Below are positions 33,720-42,816 of a stretch of 64,000 bases of DNA, piece after piece (position 1 is the stretch's first letter; the number at the start of each line of letters is the position of its first letter). This stretch comes from Spirochaeta lutea (lineage in GTDB: Bacteria > Spirochaetota > Spirochaetia > DSM-27196 > Salinispiraceae), in contig NZ_JNUP01000064.1 of the NCBI RefSeq assembly GCF_000758165.1, positions 1 through 64,000 of the forward strand, given 5' to 3'. The position numbers and the translations under genes were made by a program. A model generated the notes under the pieces. It had not been told where the DNA came from. It searched no databases and was given only the letters and a program-made list of their open reading frames with translations.

Positions 33720-34386
33720 CCAGCCACCACCACCCTCCTGGGAAACATTCCTCGCGGAAATTTCCCGCCACATCCACGGCTGCGGAGCCCCGGCACCCGC
33801 CGTGGATACAATTCATCGCCGCTGGCCGGGCCCCTACAGTGTCCTAGTCTCCACCCTCATCAGTCTCCGTACCAAGGACAGCGTCACCCTTCAAAGCTCT
33901 GCCCGGCTGCTTGAGCAGGCGCCGACCCTGGAGGATCTAGCAGCCCTGGATACGGAACAAATTTCCCAGGCACTGTATCCTGCGGGATTCTACCGCCGTA
34001 AATCCCAGCAGCTGGCTCAAATCGCCCGATACATCATGGATCACCACCACGGCCGGATCCCTGATACCCGTGAGACCCTCCTCGCCCTGCCCGGTGTCGG
34101 TATTAAAACAGCAAACCTCGTCCTGGGGATCGGGTTCTCAATCCCGGCCATCTGCGTCGACATCCACGTGCACCGCATCGTAAACCGCTGCGGCCTGGTT
34201 TCCACCTCCAGTCCCGAAGAAACCCTCTCCGTCTTGGAAAAAACGGTTCCCCGGGATCATTGGATTGATGTAAACCAGATCCTCGTACCCTTCGGCCAGA
34301 CAACCTGCAGCCCCGTAAGTCCCCGCTGCAGCACATGCCCCCTGGCCGATTGGTGTCCCCGAACCGGCGTTACCAATTCCCGATAG
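33664..34386 (+). CDS. nth: Endonuclease III-family DNA glycosylase/AP lyase
   Basis: 240 residues. Helix-hairpin-helix LPGVGIKTANLVLG with catalytic Lys, catalytic Asp in ICVDIHVHRIVNRCG, and a C-terminal 4Fe-4S loop C-x6-C-x2-C-x5-C (CSPVSPRCSTCPLADWC). It removes oxidised pyrimidines and cleaves AP sites. The N-terminal ~25 residues are Lys/Arg/Thr/Pro-rich and are encoded within the last 56 bases of carD. ATG 33664 has GGAGGAG about 10 bases upstream; no later ATG keeps the domain intact. Co-expression with CarD is implied. Confidence 0.93.
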   Translation: MTSSRKKKSLTTQTTRTNNQPPPPSWETFLAEISRHIHGCGAPAPAVDTIHRRWPGPYSVLVSTLISLRTKDSVTLQSSARLLEQAPTLEDLAALDTEQISQALYPAGFYRRKSQQLAQIARYIMDHHHGRIPDTRETLLALPGVGIKTANLVLGIGFSIPAICVDIHVHRIVNRCGLVSTSSPEETLSVLEKTVPRDHWIDVNQILVPFGQTTCSPVSPRCSTCPLADWCPRTGVTNSR

Positions 34387-34450
34387 CAACCCGCAGCCTC
34401 GATACGCCCCCGGGGATTGCACCGAACCGTTTGTGCACTAACCAAAAAAA

Positions 34451-34484
34451 AGCAGAGCCGGGCTTCCCCCGCGCTCTGCTTTTT
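34451..34484. terminator. Bidirectional terminator between nth and the KaiC-like ATPase gene
   Basis: AGCAGAGC / GCTCTGCT stem flanked by eight A on the left and TTTT on the right, so it works for both convergent genes. A fragment resembling an element end (AACCGTTTGTGCACTA) lies just before it at 34425-34440. A further hairpin (GAGTCGG/CCGACTC) sits near 34533-34555. Confidence 0.85.
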
Positions 34485-34560
34485 CTACAATCTTGACCAA
34501 TGAGTCCTTCGTACGCAGGACCACCGTCATGGGAGTCGGGCTTTCAGGCTCCGACTCACC

Positions 34561-35250
34561 CTATTCCTCTGCGATCAGTAAGGTCTTGGAGTCGAGAATG
34601 AGGTGTAAATCCTCATCGACAATCCGGTCGTGATCCTTGCGCAGATTCAGTTTGATGTGATTCTTTTCATCCTCAAGGTCGATGAGCACGCTGAGAACCT
34701 GCTCGAAATTTGAAAGCTCCTTGGGGATTCCCCCGGTATTCTTTTCAATGTCGGCGGTAGCCCAAACAGTGAGATTATGCTTGGCTGCAAATCCCTTAAG
34801 TGCTTCGAAGGTTCCTACAGAACCCTTATCGAAGTCGTAGCCGTCAATAACCAGAAGATCGGCGGCAAAATGCCCTTCACTGATTAACGCCTCTATACTT
34901 TTTTCAATCTGATCGATGGTTACATCATGCTGGTTGAAGTTCAGAATTACCCGGTTCTTTACCAGTTCGTCATGAACCTCCACAGCGGACTCTAGATTAC
35001 GGTTCGTGGCGATTTCTTTATATACCGCCTCGTACCAATCGATAATGTGGTCGGTTTTCGCTGCAAAAGAAAGATGGATAACATGCTTTCCCTGAAGCAG
35101 CTTATCCGTGGCGATGTGAACCAAACATGCGGTTTTTCCCACACCCCTGGGTGAGGCAATAACGCCGATATTACCGGCCTCGACGCCGCCCCGTGTTGAC
35201 TTCTCCATTATTCGTAATGGACTACGCTTAACAAGCTCTGCTTTAACCAT
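34561..35250 (-). CDS. KaiC/DnaB-like RecA-fold ATPase, function unknown
   Basis: 229 residues. Walker A IASPRGVGKTACLV (33-46), Walker B DLLVIDGYD (~131-139), and a RecA-type core. The N-terminal 20 residues are basic. The shape (single core, no helicase primase-binding domain, KaiC-like IDGYDF) suggests a regulatory RecA-like ATPase rather than a helicase. Related cytoplasmic proteins seem common in spirochaetes, but no role is known to me. It is downstream of fusA's neighbour region on the same strand order but has its own gap of 177 bases to the fusA stop. Confidence 0.78.
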   Translation of the reverse strand: MVKAELVKRSPLRIMEKSTRGGVEAGNIGVIASPRGVGKTACLVHIATDKLLQGKHVIHLSFAAKTDHIIDWYEAVYKEIATNRNLESAVEVHDELVKNRVILNFNQHDVTIDQIEKSIEALISEGHFAADLLVIDGYDFDKGSVGTFEALKGFAAKHNLTVWATADIEKNTGGIPKELSNFEQVLSVLIDLEDEKNHIKLNLRKDHDRIVDEDLHLILDSKTLLIAEE

Positions 35251-35391
35251 GGTTAATCTCCCCTCGTAGTTTAGGTTCTGATACCGTACCTACAGTGTAA
35301 TACGAAAACCCGGGGGGTACATCAAAAAAAGGCTCCGGAACCAGAACCCGACAGAATCCCCCGAACATTACCTGTCTACGGCCAAAGAACA

Positions 35392-35415
35392 GGGGTCATG
35401 GTGGACCATGACCCC
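35392..35415 (-). terminator. Hairpin terminator of fusA
   Basis: GGGGTCATGG-TGGA-CCATGACCCC, a 10-pair perfect stem 12 bases past the fusA stop, extended by GAACA/TGTTC arms. On the minus strand it is followed by TGTTCTTT, a modest T-run. Confidence 0.75.
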
Positions 35416-35427
35416 GTCGGTTGTTCC

Positions 35428-37515
35428 TTACTTTTGCTCAGCTCTCCGCTTCTCTTCGAATTGCTTCTTAAGATCATCAGAGATACTCTGGGGCACCCGT
35501 CCATATTTCAGGAATTCCATAGAGAACTCTGCTTTACCCTGGGTTAGGGAGCGCAAAACCGTGGAATAACCGAACATTTCGCTCAATGGCACCTCAGCTT
35601 CAACGGAGCAAAAGGCCGAATCCTCGGTAGATGATACGATTACACCCCGGCGCTGGTTGATAGACCCGAAGATGTTCCCCTGGAACTCCGTCGGTCCCTC
35701 GACAACAACCTTCATCAGGGGCTCAAGGATTACCGGCTTCGCCTTATCATACACCTGCCGGAAAGCACCCAGGGCAGCCTGCTGGAAGGCCATATCCGAT
35801 GAGTCAACAGGGTGGGTAGAACCGTCGTTGATGGTCACCTTAATGCCGACAATAGGGAATCCGATCTGAGTACCCTTTTCCATGGCCTTCTTAAAGCCTT
35901 TTTCACAAGAAGGAATGTACTCGTTGGGAATTACCCCACCTTTTATGGCGTTAACAAACTCAAAATTACCCTCTTCCAGGGGCTCAAGGAATCCGGCAAC
36001 CCGTCCGTACTGACCGGAACCACCGGTCTGCTTCTTGTGGGTGTAATCAAATTCAGCCCTCTGAGAAACTGCCTCACGATAGGCTACCTGGGGCTGCCCG
36101 GTCTGCACCTCGGCTTTGTACTCCCGCTTCATCCGTTCGATGTACACATCCAGGTGGAGTTCACCCATACCCTGAATAATGGTCTGATTGGATTCCGGAT
36201 CAACATAGGTACGGAAGGTGGGATCCTCTTTGGTGAATCTATTCAGGGCCTTGGCCATATTGTCCGCGGCTTTTTTATCCACCGGTTCAATAGCCAGGTC
36301 GATTACCGGCTGGGGTATGAACATGGAGGTCATTGAGTAGTTAAGAGACGGATCGGTGAAGGTATCCCCGGAGGCACAATCCACGCCGAAAAGGGCGGCA
36401 ATCATACCGGGCTCGGCCTCATCAATGTCTTCCATGTGATTAGCATGCATCCGGATCAACCGCCCGACCTTGAATTTCTTCTGGCTCCGGGTATTGAACA
36501 GTTCTCCGCCCTTTTTAACCACACCCTGGTATACCCGGATGTAGGTTAACTGACCGTACTGCCCGTCCTCAAGTTTAAATGCCAAGGCAACCGGCTTTTT
36601 ACCATCCGCCTGGGGCTCCATAACCACCTCAGCTTCATCGTTATCCAAATCCAGGGCCTTGTTCTCAATATCAAGAGGGCTGGGAAGGAACCGAGTAACT
36701 CCATCAAGCAGAAGCTGAACACCCTTGTTCTTATAGGCTGAACCCATAAATACCGGGGTTAGGTCCAGGGTCAACGTACCCTTCCGAATAGCATCGTAAA
36801 TGAGCTCTTCCGAGGCATCTCCCTCAAGGTAGGCTTCCGCCAGTTCATCACTGAACAGGGATGCAGCATCAATCAGCTCTTCTCTTCGCTGGTCCGCCTC
36901 AGCCTTGAGCTCCTCGGGAATATCGGTAATACGAATCTCCGTACCGTTATCACCCTCGAAATAGTAGGCCTTCATGGTTACAAGATCCACCACCCCTACA
37001 TGCTTATCTTCCAGGCCGATAGGAATCTGAACAAGCACCGCATTATGGCCGAGCTTTTCGATGAGCTGATCCTTGACCTTATAGGGGTTGGCACCGGTAC
37101 GGTCGAGCTTGTTGATGAAGGCGATCCGGGGGACGTTGTAGCGCTTCATCTGTCGGTCTACGGTAATGGACTGGGACTGGACCCCTTCTACACCGGAAAG
37201 CACCAGGATAGCGCCGTCCAATACCCGCAGCGCCCGCTCTACCTCAATGGTAAAGTCGACGTGCCCCGGGGTGTCGATGATGTTGATGGGAAAATCCTTC
37301 CACTCAACATGGGTAGCGGCAGATGCGATGGTAATACCACGCTCCCGCTCAAGTTCCATGGAGTCCATGGTTGCCCCAACTCCATCTTTTCCTCGCACCT
37401 CATGGATCGCATGGATCCGGTTGCAGTAGAAAAGAATCCGCTCGGTAAGGGTAGTTTTACCCGAGTCAATATGCGCGCTTATACCGATATTGCGCCGCTT
37501 CGTGATGTCTGCCAT
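35428..37515 (-). CDS. fusA: Elongation factor G, spirochaete/mitochondrial EFG1 type
   Basis: 695 residues. G1 motif AHIDSGKTT (14-22) has Ser where most bacterial EF-G have Ala. Switch I reads [26 protein letters not shown], the form seen in mitochondrial EFG1 and in the spdEFG1 group of spirochaetes and planctomycetes, not the usual bacterial [28 protein letters not shown] and NKLDRTGA follow, then domains II-V with [14 protein letters not shown]. It drives translocation; in spd/mt systems ribosome recycling is done by a second EF-G. No str operon (rpsL, rpsG, tuf) is adjacent. Confidence 0.96.
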   Translation of the reverse strand: MADITKRRNIGISAHIDSGKTTLTERILFYCNRIHAIHEVRGKDGVGATMDSMELERERGITIASAATHVEWKDFPINIIDTPGHVDFTIEVERALRVLDGAILVLSGVEGVQSQSITVDRQMKRYNVPRIAFINKLDRTGANPYKVKDQLIEKLGHNAVLVQIPIGLEDKHVGVVDLVTMKAYYFEGDNGTEIRITDIPEELKAEADQRREELIDAASLFSDELAEAYLEGDASEELIYDAIRKGTLTLDLTPVFMGSAYKNKGVQLLLDGVTRFLPSPLDIENKALDLDNDEAEVVMEPQADGKKPVALAFKLEDGQYGQLTYIRVYQGVVKKGGELFNTRSQKKFKVGRLIRMHANHMEDIDEAEPGMIAALFGVDCASGDTFTDPSLNYSMTSMFIPQPVIDLAIEPVDKKAADNMAKALNRFTKEDPTFRTYVDPESNQTIIQGMGELHLDVYIERMKREYKAEVQTGQPQVAYREAVSQRAEFDYTHKKQTGGSGQYGRVAGFLEPLEEGNFEFVNAIKGGVIPNEYIPSCEKGFKKAMEKGTQIGFPIVGIKVTINDGSTHPVDSSDMAFQQAALGAFRQVYDKAKPVILEPLMKVVVEGPTEFQGNIFGSINQRRGVIVSSTEDSAFCSVEAEVPLSEMFGYSTVLRSLTQGKAEFSMEFLKYGRVPQSISDDLKKQFEEKRRAEQK

Positions 37516-37584
37516 AAAAAATTAATACCTCTCAAACCAGAATAACGTGACTTATGTGTTTTGCTGCTAGACAATTACAGGCTG

Positions 37585-37593
37585 TGATATACT
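37585..37593 (+). promoter_or_regulatory. Extended -10 promoter, leaderless, of the DUF72 gene
   Basis: TGATATACT ends 9 bases before the ATG at 37603. No Shine-Dalgarno. It lies in the 87-base divergent gap with fusA. Confidence 0.6.
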
Positions 37594-37602
37594 TTTGTCA
37601 GT

Positions 37603-38505
37603 ATGGACACCCATAGTATCGTTAACCCATTCTTTTTTCAATACCCGGGTGATTTTACTCTACCGAAGATCGGGACGAGCGGTTTTTCCTACCGGGACTG
37701 GATCGGAACCGTGTACCCCAGGGGTACAAAAAGCTCGGACTTCCTGGAACATTACCAGCGGCTATTCACCTTCTGTGAAATAAACAGTACCTACTATCAT
37801 ATGCCCAGCCCATCCATGATCCAAGGGCTTGCAGCTAGGGCTGGCACCCTGGACCTAACCATCAAGCTTCCCGGTTCCCTGACCCACCCGCACCCCGACA
37901 CACCCAGGACCCCCCAGGACACCGAAAACCTTCTGGATGAGTTTTTTACTAGTCTTCAGGCCGGCATGAACCCCGGGCCTATTCGGGGTATCTTACTCCA
38001 GTTCCCCTACCGCTTCGGGTATACCAAGGAGAACCGCTGGTATCTCGGGGAACTTACCGAGGGGGTGGTATCCCGCATTAGAGATCGTGACATCTCCCTA
38101 GAGGTATTCGTGGAGTTCCGAAAATCGGATTGGAATAAACAGCAGGTCTATCGGGGATTAGAATCCCGGGGTTGCCGTTGGGTACTCTGCGATCTGCCCT
38201 CCCTTCCGGGGCTGCCCTCCATGGAGGACCAGCTGCGGGCTGGAGGAAGCATCCCCCCAGGATACCTGCGGCTTCATGGGCGCCGCCAGGACACCTGGTG
38301 GCAGGGTACAGCGGTATCACGGTATGACTACCTGTACTCGCCGGACGAACTTACCTCCATTACAGGGGTCTTAAGACCCCTGCTCTCAGAGAAATCGATC
38401 CAGTACATCGCCTTTAATAACCATCACAAAGGAAAGGCGGCGGTTAACGCCATCCAGCTCTCAGAACTGTTACTCCCATTCATTGAAGAAAAGAATCAAG
38501 GTTAA
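37603..38505 (+). CDS. DUF72 (YecE) family protein
   Basis: 300 residues, TIM-barrel DUF72 family: IGTSGFSYRDWIGTVYPRGTK, FCEINSTYYHMPSPSMIQGLAAR, FTIKLPGSLTHP-like segment, GILLQFPYRFGY, EFRKSDW, YLRLHGRRQDTWW, YIAFNNHHKGKAAVNA. Function of the family is not established. Its last 36 bases overlap the convergent secreted-protein gene, so the two mRNAs share complementary 3' ends. No partner gene is on the same strand. Confidence 0.93.
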   Translation: MDTHSIVNPFFFQYPGDFTLPKIGTSGFSYRDWIGTVYPRGTKSSDFLEHYQRLFTFCEINSTYYHMPSPSMIQGLAARAGTLDLTIKLPGSLTHPHPDTPRTPQDTENLLDEFFTSLQAGMNPGPIRGILLQFPYRFGYTKENRWYLGELTEGVVSRIRDRDISLEVFVEFRKSDWNKQQVYRGLESRGCRWVLCDLPSLPGLPSMEDQLRAGGSIPPGYLRLHGRRQDTWWQGTAVSRYDYLYSPDELTSITGVLRPLLSEKSIQYIAFNNHHKGKAAVNAIQLSELLLPFIEEKNQG

Positions 38506-39435
38506 CCAGACCTCTTTTCCGCTCAGATCGAGCTCCTGTTCTTTAATACGTTGTTCAATTTCCTTCCGGGTTAAGCTGGGATTCTCCTGCTTCCATCCCA
38601 CTACTGTCATGACATCATCCCGGGTAACATCATTCATGGATCCGAAGAAGCCCCGGTTGTTCAGAAGCATGACCCCGTACCGGAGCATGACCAGCTGATC
38701 GAGAATATTCTGCGCGGTTTCGTCACTGCGGCCCAAATGGGCGTCCTGGGCAACCTGCTGTTCCGCGAACTCATCCTGGCGGGTTATTATTCCCGCTATC
38801 TGGGTTTGGATAGCTGATAGCTGGTTCAGTATCTCCTCCTGCTCCGCTCGAACGCCCCTGAGGTATCGCATGACATACTCAGAGTCCTGGCTCAGAAGGT
38901 ACTCCTCCGGGCTGTTCGCAATACGGATCAAGCGCTCGAAAAGCTCCTCAGCGGAGAAATACTGCCCACGAATCCTCAGTCTCAACTCATTAATAATCAT
39001 GTTGAAGTCATAAAATAATGCACCATCAAATACAAAGGTTAACCCGCTGGGGAGGTACTGTAAAATGTCCCGTTCCTCAATCCGTAGATTTCGTAAGAGC
39101 ACCACCGCCCTGGCATCCTGCTGCCCCAGGGTCAGCCTGATATTCCGGGGCTCAAAGAGGTCTGTACCATTAAGCGCGGAAAAAAGCTGCCGGGTGAAGG
39201 CAATGTTTTCCGGAGAGGCCACCGGGGTGGGAATCCCTGATAACTGCACCCTGAATCGTCCATCGCTCAGTTCATAATCGCCGAACTCGGTTTCCTGGGC
39301 CTGGATCCCAAGCTCACCCAGGGCTGTGAGCAGATCCCCGGATTGGGCTGTTACCCCGGGGGTGAGAAATAGGGTGAGTATCAGACCTAGGGTCCACCTC
39401 CAGGATGCTCGGCTAGGCTTCATATTCATCATCAT
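38470..39435 (-). CDS. Secreted protein, third gene of the cyclase operon
   Basis: 321 residues. Signal peptide WTLGLILTLFLTPGVTAQ. The mature part contains beta strands (YELSDGRFRVQLSGIP), an ARAVVLLRNLRIEERDILQYLPSGLTFVFDGALFYDFNMIINELRLRIRGQ-like region (given in outline) and a C-terminal coiled coil (~195-245: VRAEQEEILNQLSAIQTQIAGI). The last ~60 residues (MTVVGWKQENPSLTRKEIEQRIKEQ) are a small helical domain. No family recognised. The ATG overlaps the preceding stop by four bases and GGAGGAG is present, so it is made with the coiled-coil membrane protein, perhaps as its periplasmic partner. Confidence 0.75.
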   Translation of the reverse strand: MMMNMKPSRASWRWTLGLILTLFLTPGVTAQSGDLLTALGELGIQAQETEFGDYELSDGRFRVQLSGIPTPVASPENIAFTRQLFSALNGTDLFEPRNIRLTLGQQDARAVVLLRNLRIEERDILQYLPSGLTFVFDGALFYDFNMIINELRLRIRGQYFSAEELFERLIRIANSPEEYLLSQDSEYVMRYLRGVRAEQEEILNQLSAIQTQIAGIITRQDEFAEQQVAQDAHLGRSDETAQNILDQLVMLRYGVMLLNNRGFFGSMNDVTRDDVMTVVGWKQENPSLTRKEIEQRIKEQELDLSGKEVWLTLILFFNEWE

Positions 39436-40970
39436 TCATCTCCTCCGGAAATCGGTTGCTGCAGATTAAAGATCACCGCATCGAAGGGGAACAGTCTCTC
39501 GCCCTCCTGCAGCATCTCTAGCTGGGCAATAATATGGGGTTCCACCGCCTTCACACGGATGCGGCCGATCTGACGGGTATCTTCGCGGAAAATAAGAGCC
39601 TCAATACCGGGCACAATGAACTCTTTGTTCAAGGCGAAAAGCAGGATGTTTTCATCATCCCTGGCATCTACGATAAACCCGGAATCGCCGCTCCTCCGCG
39701 ATAATGCCGCAAGAGAGTACTCCAGCTGACCAATGAAACTCTTCAACCGGTTCTGTTCAGCCACACTAGCCTCCAGACGACGGTTGGCAGCAGCTATCCG
39801 CTGGGTTGCCTCTTGAAATGCTGTTTCCTGGTCCAGAATCCGCTGGGACATCGCCTGACTAGACTCCTGCAATACCCGCAGATTTTGACCCTGGAGCTCC
39901 TTGAGCTGGCGCAGGGTTAACTCCACGGAGTTCGCGTATCCGACCCCGCCCAACCGGGTTATGAGGGCATCCATACCGGCAATATTGTTTTCAAGGTCCT
40001 CTATCTGCTGGAAGGACAGATCAAGAATCTGGCGGACCTCCCGCATCTGAGCGGTAAACCGCCAAATATCGGTGAGATTCGGTATCGCAGCCAACTCCTG
40101 AGACGGCTGGGGATTCAACCACTGGTCGGTGAACTCCTGGGAAAACACCGGATTGTAGGTAAGAAACATTTCATTTAGGGCGGCACGCTGTTCAGCCTCC
40201 AAGCGTTCCCGGAGGTTCTCTCGTAACTGCTCTTCAAACAGCTGCAGCTCCTGAAGTTCCTGCTCATGATCTGCTTCCAAGGCAGCGATCTGTTCTTCAT
40301 ACCGCGCTTGGACCTGCTCCAACTCAAGATTGAAGAGGCGTTTCTGGTTATCCAGGAGCTCTTCCTGGCGGCGGGCCTGCTCGACCTGCCGGGAATCGTA
40401 TTGATCCATCTGGGCCTGGATACGCTGAATCTCCAGCTCCACCTCCTCAATCTGGGGTGCATACCGGGCCTGTACCTCGGCGATAGATTCCTGCAGCCGC
40501 TCCTGGATAAGCCGTTCTTCCTGTTGCATTTGGGCCTGGTTGAGGCCGCGGCTTTCAATGAGGGCTGTTTCCCGCTCGGATGCGGTGATCAGATCGTTTA
40601 TTTCCTTCTCTTGGCTATTGCGGAGCTGCACCAGACGGCGTTGGGCTGCAGCCATGCTCTCATCAAGCCGTTTAGCGGTATTGAGCACATCCCGCAGATT
40701 CACATCGGCAAAGGCCCCCTCAAAATTGATGTCTGCCCGCTCATTCATACTCTGGATGTAGAAGGAGACCCCAATCGCCCCTCCGATGAGTACGACGGCA
40801 GTCAAGATTACAAAGAGGGGGATCAGAACCGATCGGTTCTTCTTCGTCTTTGCGAATTCTTCTTCCAGATTATAGCGCTTCTGCCGCTCCCTGAATTCCC
40901 GGGCCAATTCTTTGAGGAAGGTCTGTTTGCTCTGTTCTACAATCGCATTTATTTCTCTGTCATGGTCCAT
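39432..40970 (-). CDS. Membrane-anchored coiled-coil protein with SH3-like C-terminus
   Basis: 512 residues from ATG 40970 (GGAG 6 bases upstream). Cytoplasmic N-terminal helix (~1-45), one membrane helix (VLIPLFVILTAVVLIGGAIGVSFYI), a very long exported coiled coil (~85-270 and ~310-410; Glu/Gln/Arg heptads), and a C-terminal beta domain (SGFIVDARDDENILLFALNK; ALIFREDTRQIGRIRVKAVE; GERLFPFDAVIF) resembling the SH3-like domain of FlgT-type proteins. It overlaps the cyclase 3' end by 22 bases and the secreted protein by 4. A rod linking the inner membrane to the cell wall or outer membrane is a reasonable inference. Confidence 0.78.
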   Translation of the reverse strand: MDHDREINAIVEQSKQTFLKELAREFRERQKRYNLEEEFAKTKKNRSVLIPLFVILTAVVLIGGAIGVSFYIQSMNERADINFEGAFADVNLRDVLNTAKRLDESMAAAQRRLVQLRNSQEKEINDLITASERETALIESRGLNQAQMQQEERLIQERLQESIAEVQARYAPQIEEVELEIQRIQAQMDQYDSRQVEQARRQEELLDNQKRLFNLELEQVQARYEEQIAALEADHEQELQELQLFEEQLRENLRERLEAEQRAALNEMFLTYNPVFSQEFTDQWLNPQPSQELAAIPNLTDIWRFTAQMREVRQILDLSFQQIEDLENNIAGMDALITRLGGVGYANSVELTLRQLKELQGQNLRVLQESSQAMSQRILDQETAFQEATQRIAAANRRLEASVAEQNRLKSFIGQLEYSLAALSRRSGDSGFIVDARDDENILLFALNKEFIVPGIEALIFREDTRQIGRIRVKAVEPHIIAQLEMLQEGERLFPFDAVIFNLQQPISGGDE

Positions 40971-42649
40971 ATTCCGCTCCATCCTCTGGGTGGCTTACCA
41001 TCCTTGGTACGCTGTCTGAATATTTCGGCCATGGGTAACTCAATTTTGGAGAACTTCTCATGGGCAGCAGTCCAGTCTCCATCATAGTATTCGTAGAGTG
41101 CCTGCCTAAAAATGTCCGCTCTGGCCCTGAAGTCGGCATCCATCCGGCGGGTATCCAGGGGCCAAAAGATCTTTTTCCCTATGGTCTTACCCTTTACCTG
41201 AACCTGATCCAACTCCATGAAATAGTAGTGATCAAAATCAGATTCAACATGGTCCTTGATATATTCGCTCACAATCATGGGAACCCGGTAAAACCGGGTT
41301 AATCCTTCGAGACGGGAAGAACTATTCACGTTGTCTCCGATAACCGTATTTACCATCCGCTCGTTGGAACCGATATTCCCGTAGAAAACCTCGCCTCCGT
41401 CAATGCCGACCCCCACATCGATGAGCACCGCCTTGAAGACCCGCTCCTCAGCATCGGTTAAGGCCCCCCGGTTGGCCAAAATTTGTTCCCGGCGTTTAAA
41501 CATCTGCTCCCGGAGGGTGGCGGCCACCCGAATAATCTGGTAGCCGGCCCTGATAGCCTGGTACGACTTGTTTTCATTAGGACGGCCGATAACCCCGAAT
41601 ACCGCAAGAAGGGCATCTCCGATGATGGAACCTACATCGCCGTTATTCTCATGGATATGCCGGATAGCCTGATCATAATGCAGGTTTAACAACTTGATGA
41701 TATCCGTTCCCAGGGTTTCCGTCATGAAGGTGAATCCCTTGATATCGGAAAAAAGAATGGCCAAATCCCGCTTGGATCCCTCAAGCCGAATCTCACGTTC
41801 CCGGTAGGCTTTTTGGGCTACGTCCCGGGCAACGAACTTTTTAAAGATATTCAACAGGTTTTCGATGGTGCTCGCCAGGCTGTTAAAGGCTACCCCGAGA
41901 TAGGAGATATCGTCGTTGGGAGCGCCGCGGATATCCACCAGTTCCATGGCTTGGCGCTCTTGCATTGCCATGATCTGGCTGGTGATTACTCCGACGAACT
42001 TTAAGATTCGCCGAAGAATGAGGACACCCACCACGGCACAAACCAGGGTAATCAGGAGAATCAGCCACAGGACCGTCTGAAAAATCCGAACAGAATCGGC
42101 GTAGAACTCGTTTTGATCCTCTGCCCGGATGAAAAACAACTCCCATTGGGGATGGTACTTATACACGCCGATGTATGGGCGGTCATCGTACACGAACCGG
42201 AACAACCCATCGGTGACACCTTCCTCCAATGCAGCATTCATACTCTGGAGTTGCTGCTGATCGGAAAAATCAATGGCCTGACCACCCCGGGGCGTTGCAA
42301 CCATAAATATGGAGCCATCGGGGTAGAGTCCCATGGCCAAGGATCCATCCTGCTCCAACTGTTGGAGAGTACTCTGGGTGATATTCTCCCGGGCAGCGTC
42401 TACGTCCTGATTAAATTGAAATATCTCGTATTGGTTCGAAGCAAATACGTGCAGATCCTTAAGGTCGGCAATCAGCAGCTTGTTCAGCAGCCGGATCTGC
42501 TCTCCCTGGTTTAAGGTAAGGTTTAAATAGTTCGTTGAAACATTAGAAACCAGCAGAAAGACCGTGAACACCGTCACAATCTTCACCATTAACGGAACAA
42601 CACGAACCCCCGAAACTTTCTTTCCCAACACGGTGTCGAGAAGTTTCAT
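40949..42649 (-). CDS. Membrane class III adenylate/guanylate cyclase
   Basis: 566 residues from ATG 42649 (AAAGGGGA upstream); the frame to 42721 lacks a good start. Membrane helix ~20-40, extracytoplasmic sensor (~45-185: single Cache-like, GLYPDGSIFMVATPRGG), second helix (~190-215), HAMP-like linker, then the cyclase domain (~290-480). Metal-binding Asp residues are in LFSDIKGFTF and IIGDALLAVFG; transition-state Asn/Arg in VIGDNVNSSSRLEG. The purine-contacting Lys usual in GTVDKFIGDA is Ser here (GDVGSIIGD). First gene of a three-gene overlapping operon. It likely makes cAMP or another cyclic nucleotide in response to a periplasmic signal. Confidence 0.93.
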   Translation of the reverse strand: MKLLDTVLGKKVSGVRVVPLMVKIVTVFTVFLLVSNVSTNYLNLTLNQGEQIRLLNKLLIADLKDLHVFASNQYEIFQFNQDVDAARENITQSTLQQLEQDGSLAMGLYPDGSIFMVATPRGGQAIDFSDQQQLQSMNAALEEGVTDGLFRFVYDDRPYIGVYKYHPQWELFFIRAEDQNEFYADSVRIFQTVLWLILLITLVCAVVGVLILRRILKFVGVITSQIMAMQERQAMELVDIRGAPNDDISYLGVAFNSLASTIENLLNIFKKFVARDVAQKAYREREIRLEGSKRDLAILFSDIKGFTFMTETLGTDIIKLLNLHYDQAIRHIHENNGDVGSIIGDALLAVFGVIGRPNENKSYQAIRAGYQIIRVAATLREQMFKRREQILANRGALTDAEERVFKAVLIDVGVGIDGGEVFYGNIGSNERMVNTVIGDNVNSSSRLEGLTRFYRVPMIVSEYIKDHVESDFDHYYFMELDQVQVKGKTIGKKIFWPLDTRRMDADFRARADIFRQALYEYYDGDWTAAHEKFSKIELPMAEIFRQRTKDGKPPRGWSGIWTMTEK

Positions 42650-42743
42650 GAGCAGTCCCCTTTTCGTAATGAACTTTCCATCTCTCTTCACCAAGCATAG
42701 TCGATCCAGTTTTTTTTTCAATATTGACTAGAATAAAACTCAG

Positions 42744-42773
42744 AAAAAAGGCACCCCAATGGGTGCCTTTTTT
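42744..42773 (-). terminator. Bidirectional-type terminator after the ABC transporter operon
   Basis: AAAAAAGGCACCC-CAAT-GGGTGCCTTTTTTT: 7-pair GC core with A/T extensions on both sides. It lies 44 bases past the ATPase stop and isolates that operon from the cyclase operon. Confidence 0.92.
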
Positions 42774-42816
42774 TACTGGTACAGGTGTTTCTATGGATAA
42801 TTACAACGGGCACGGC

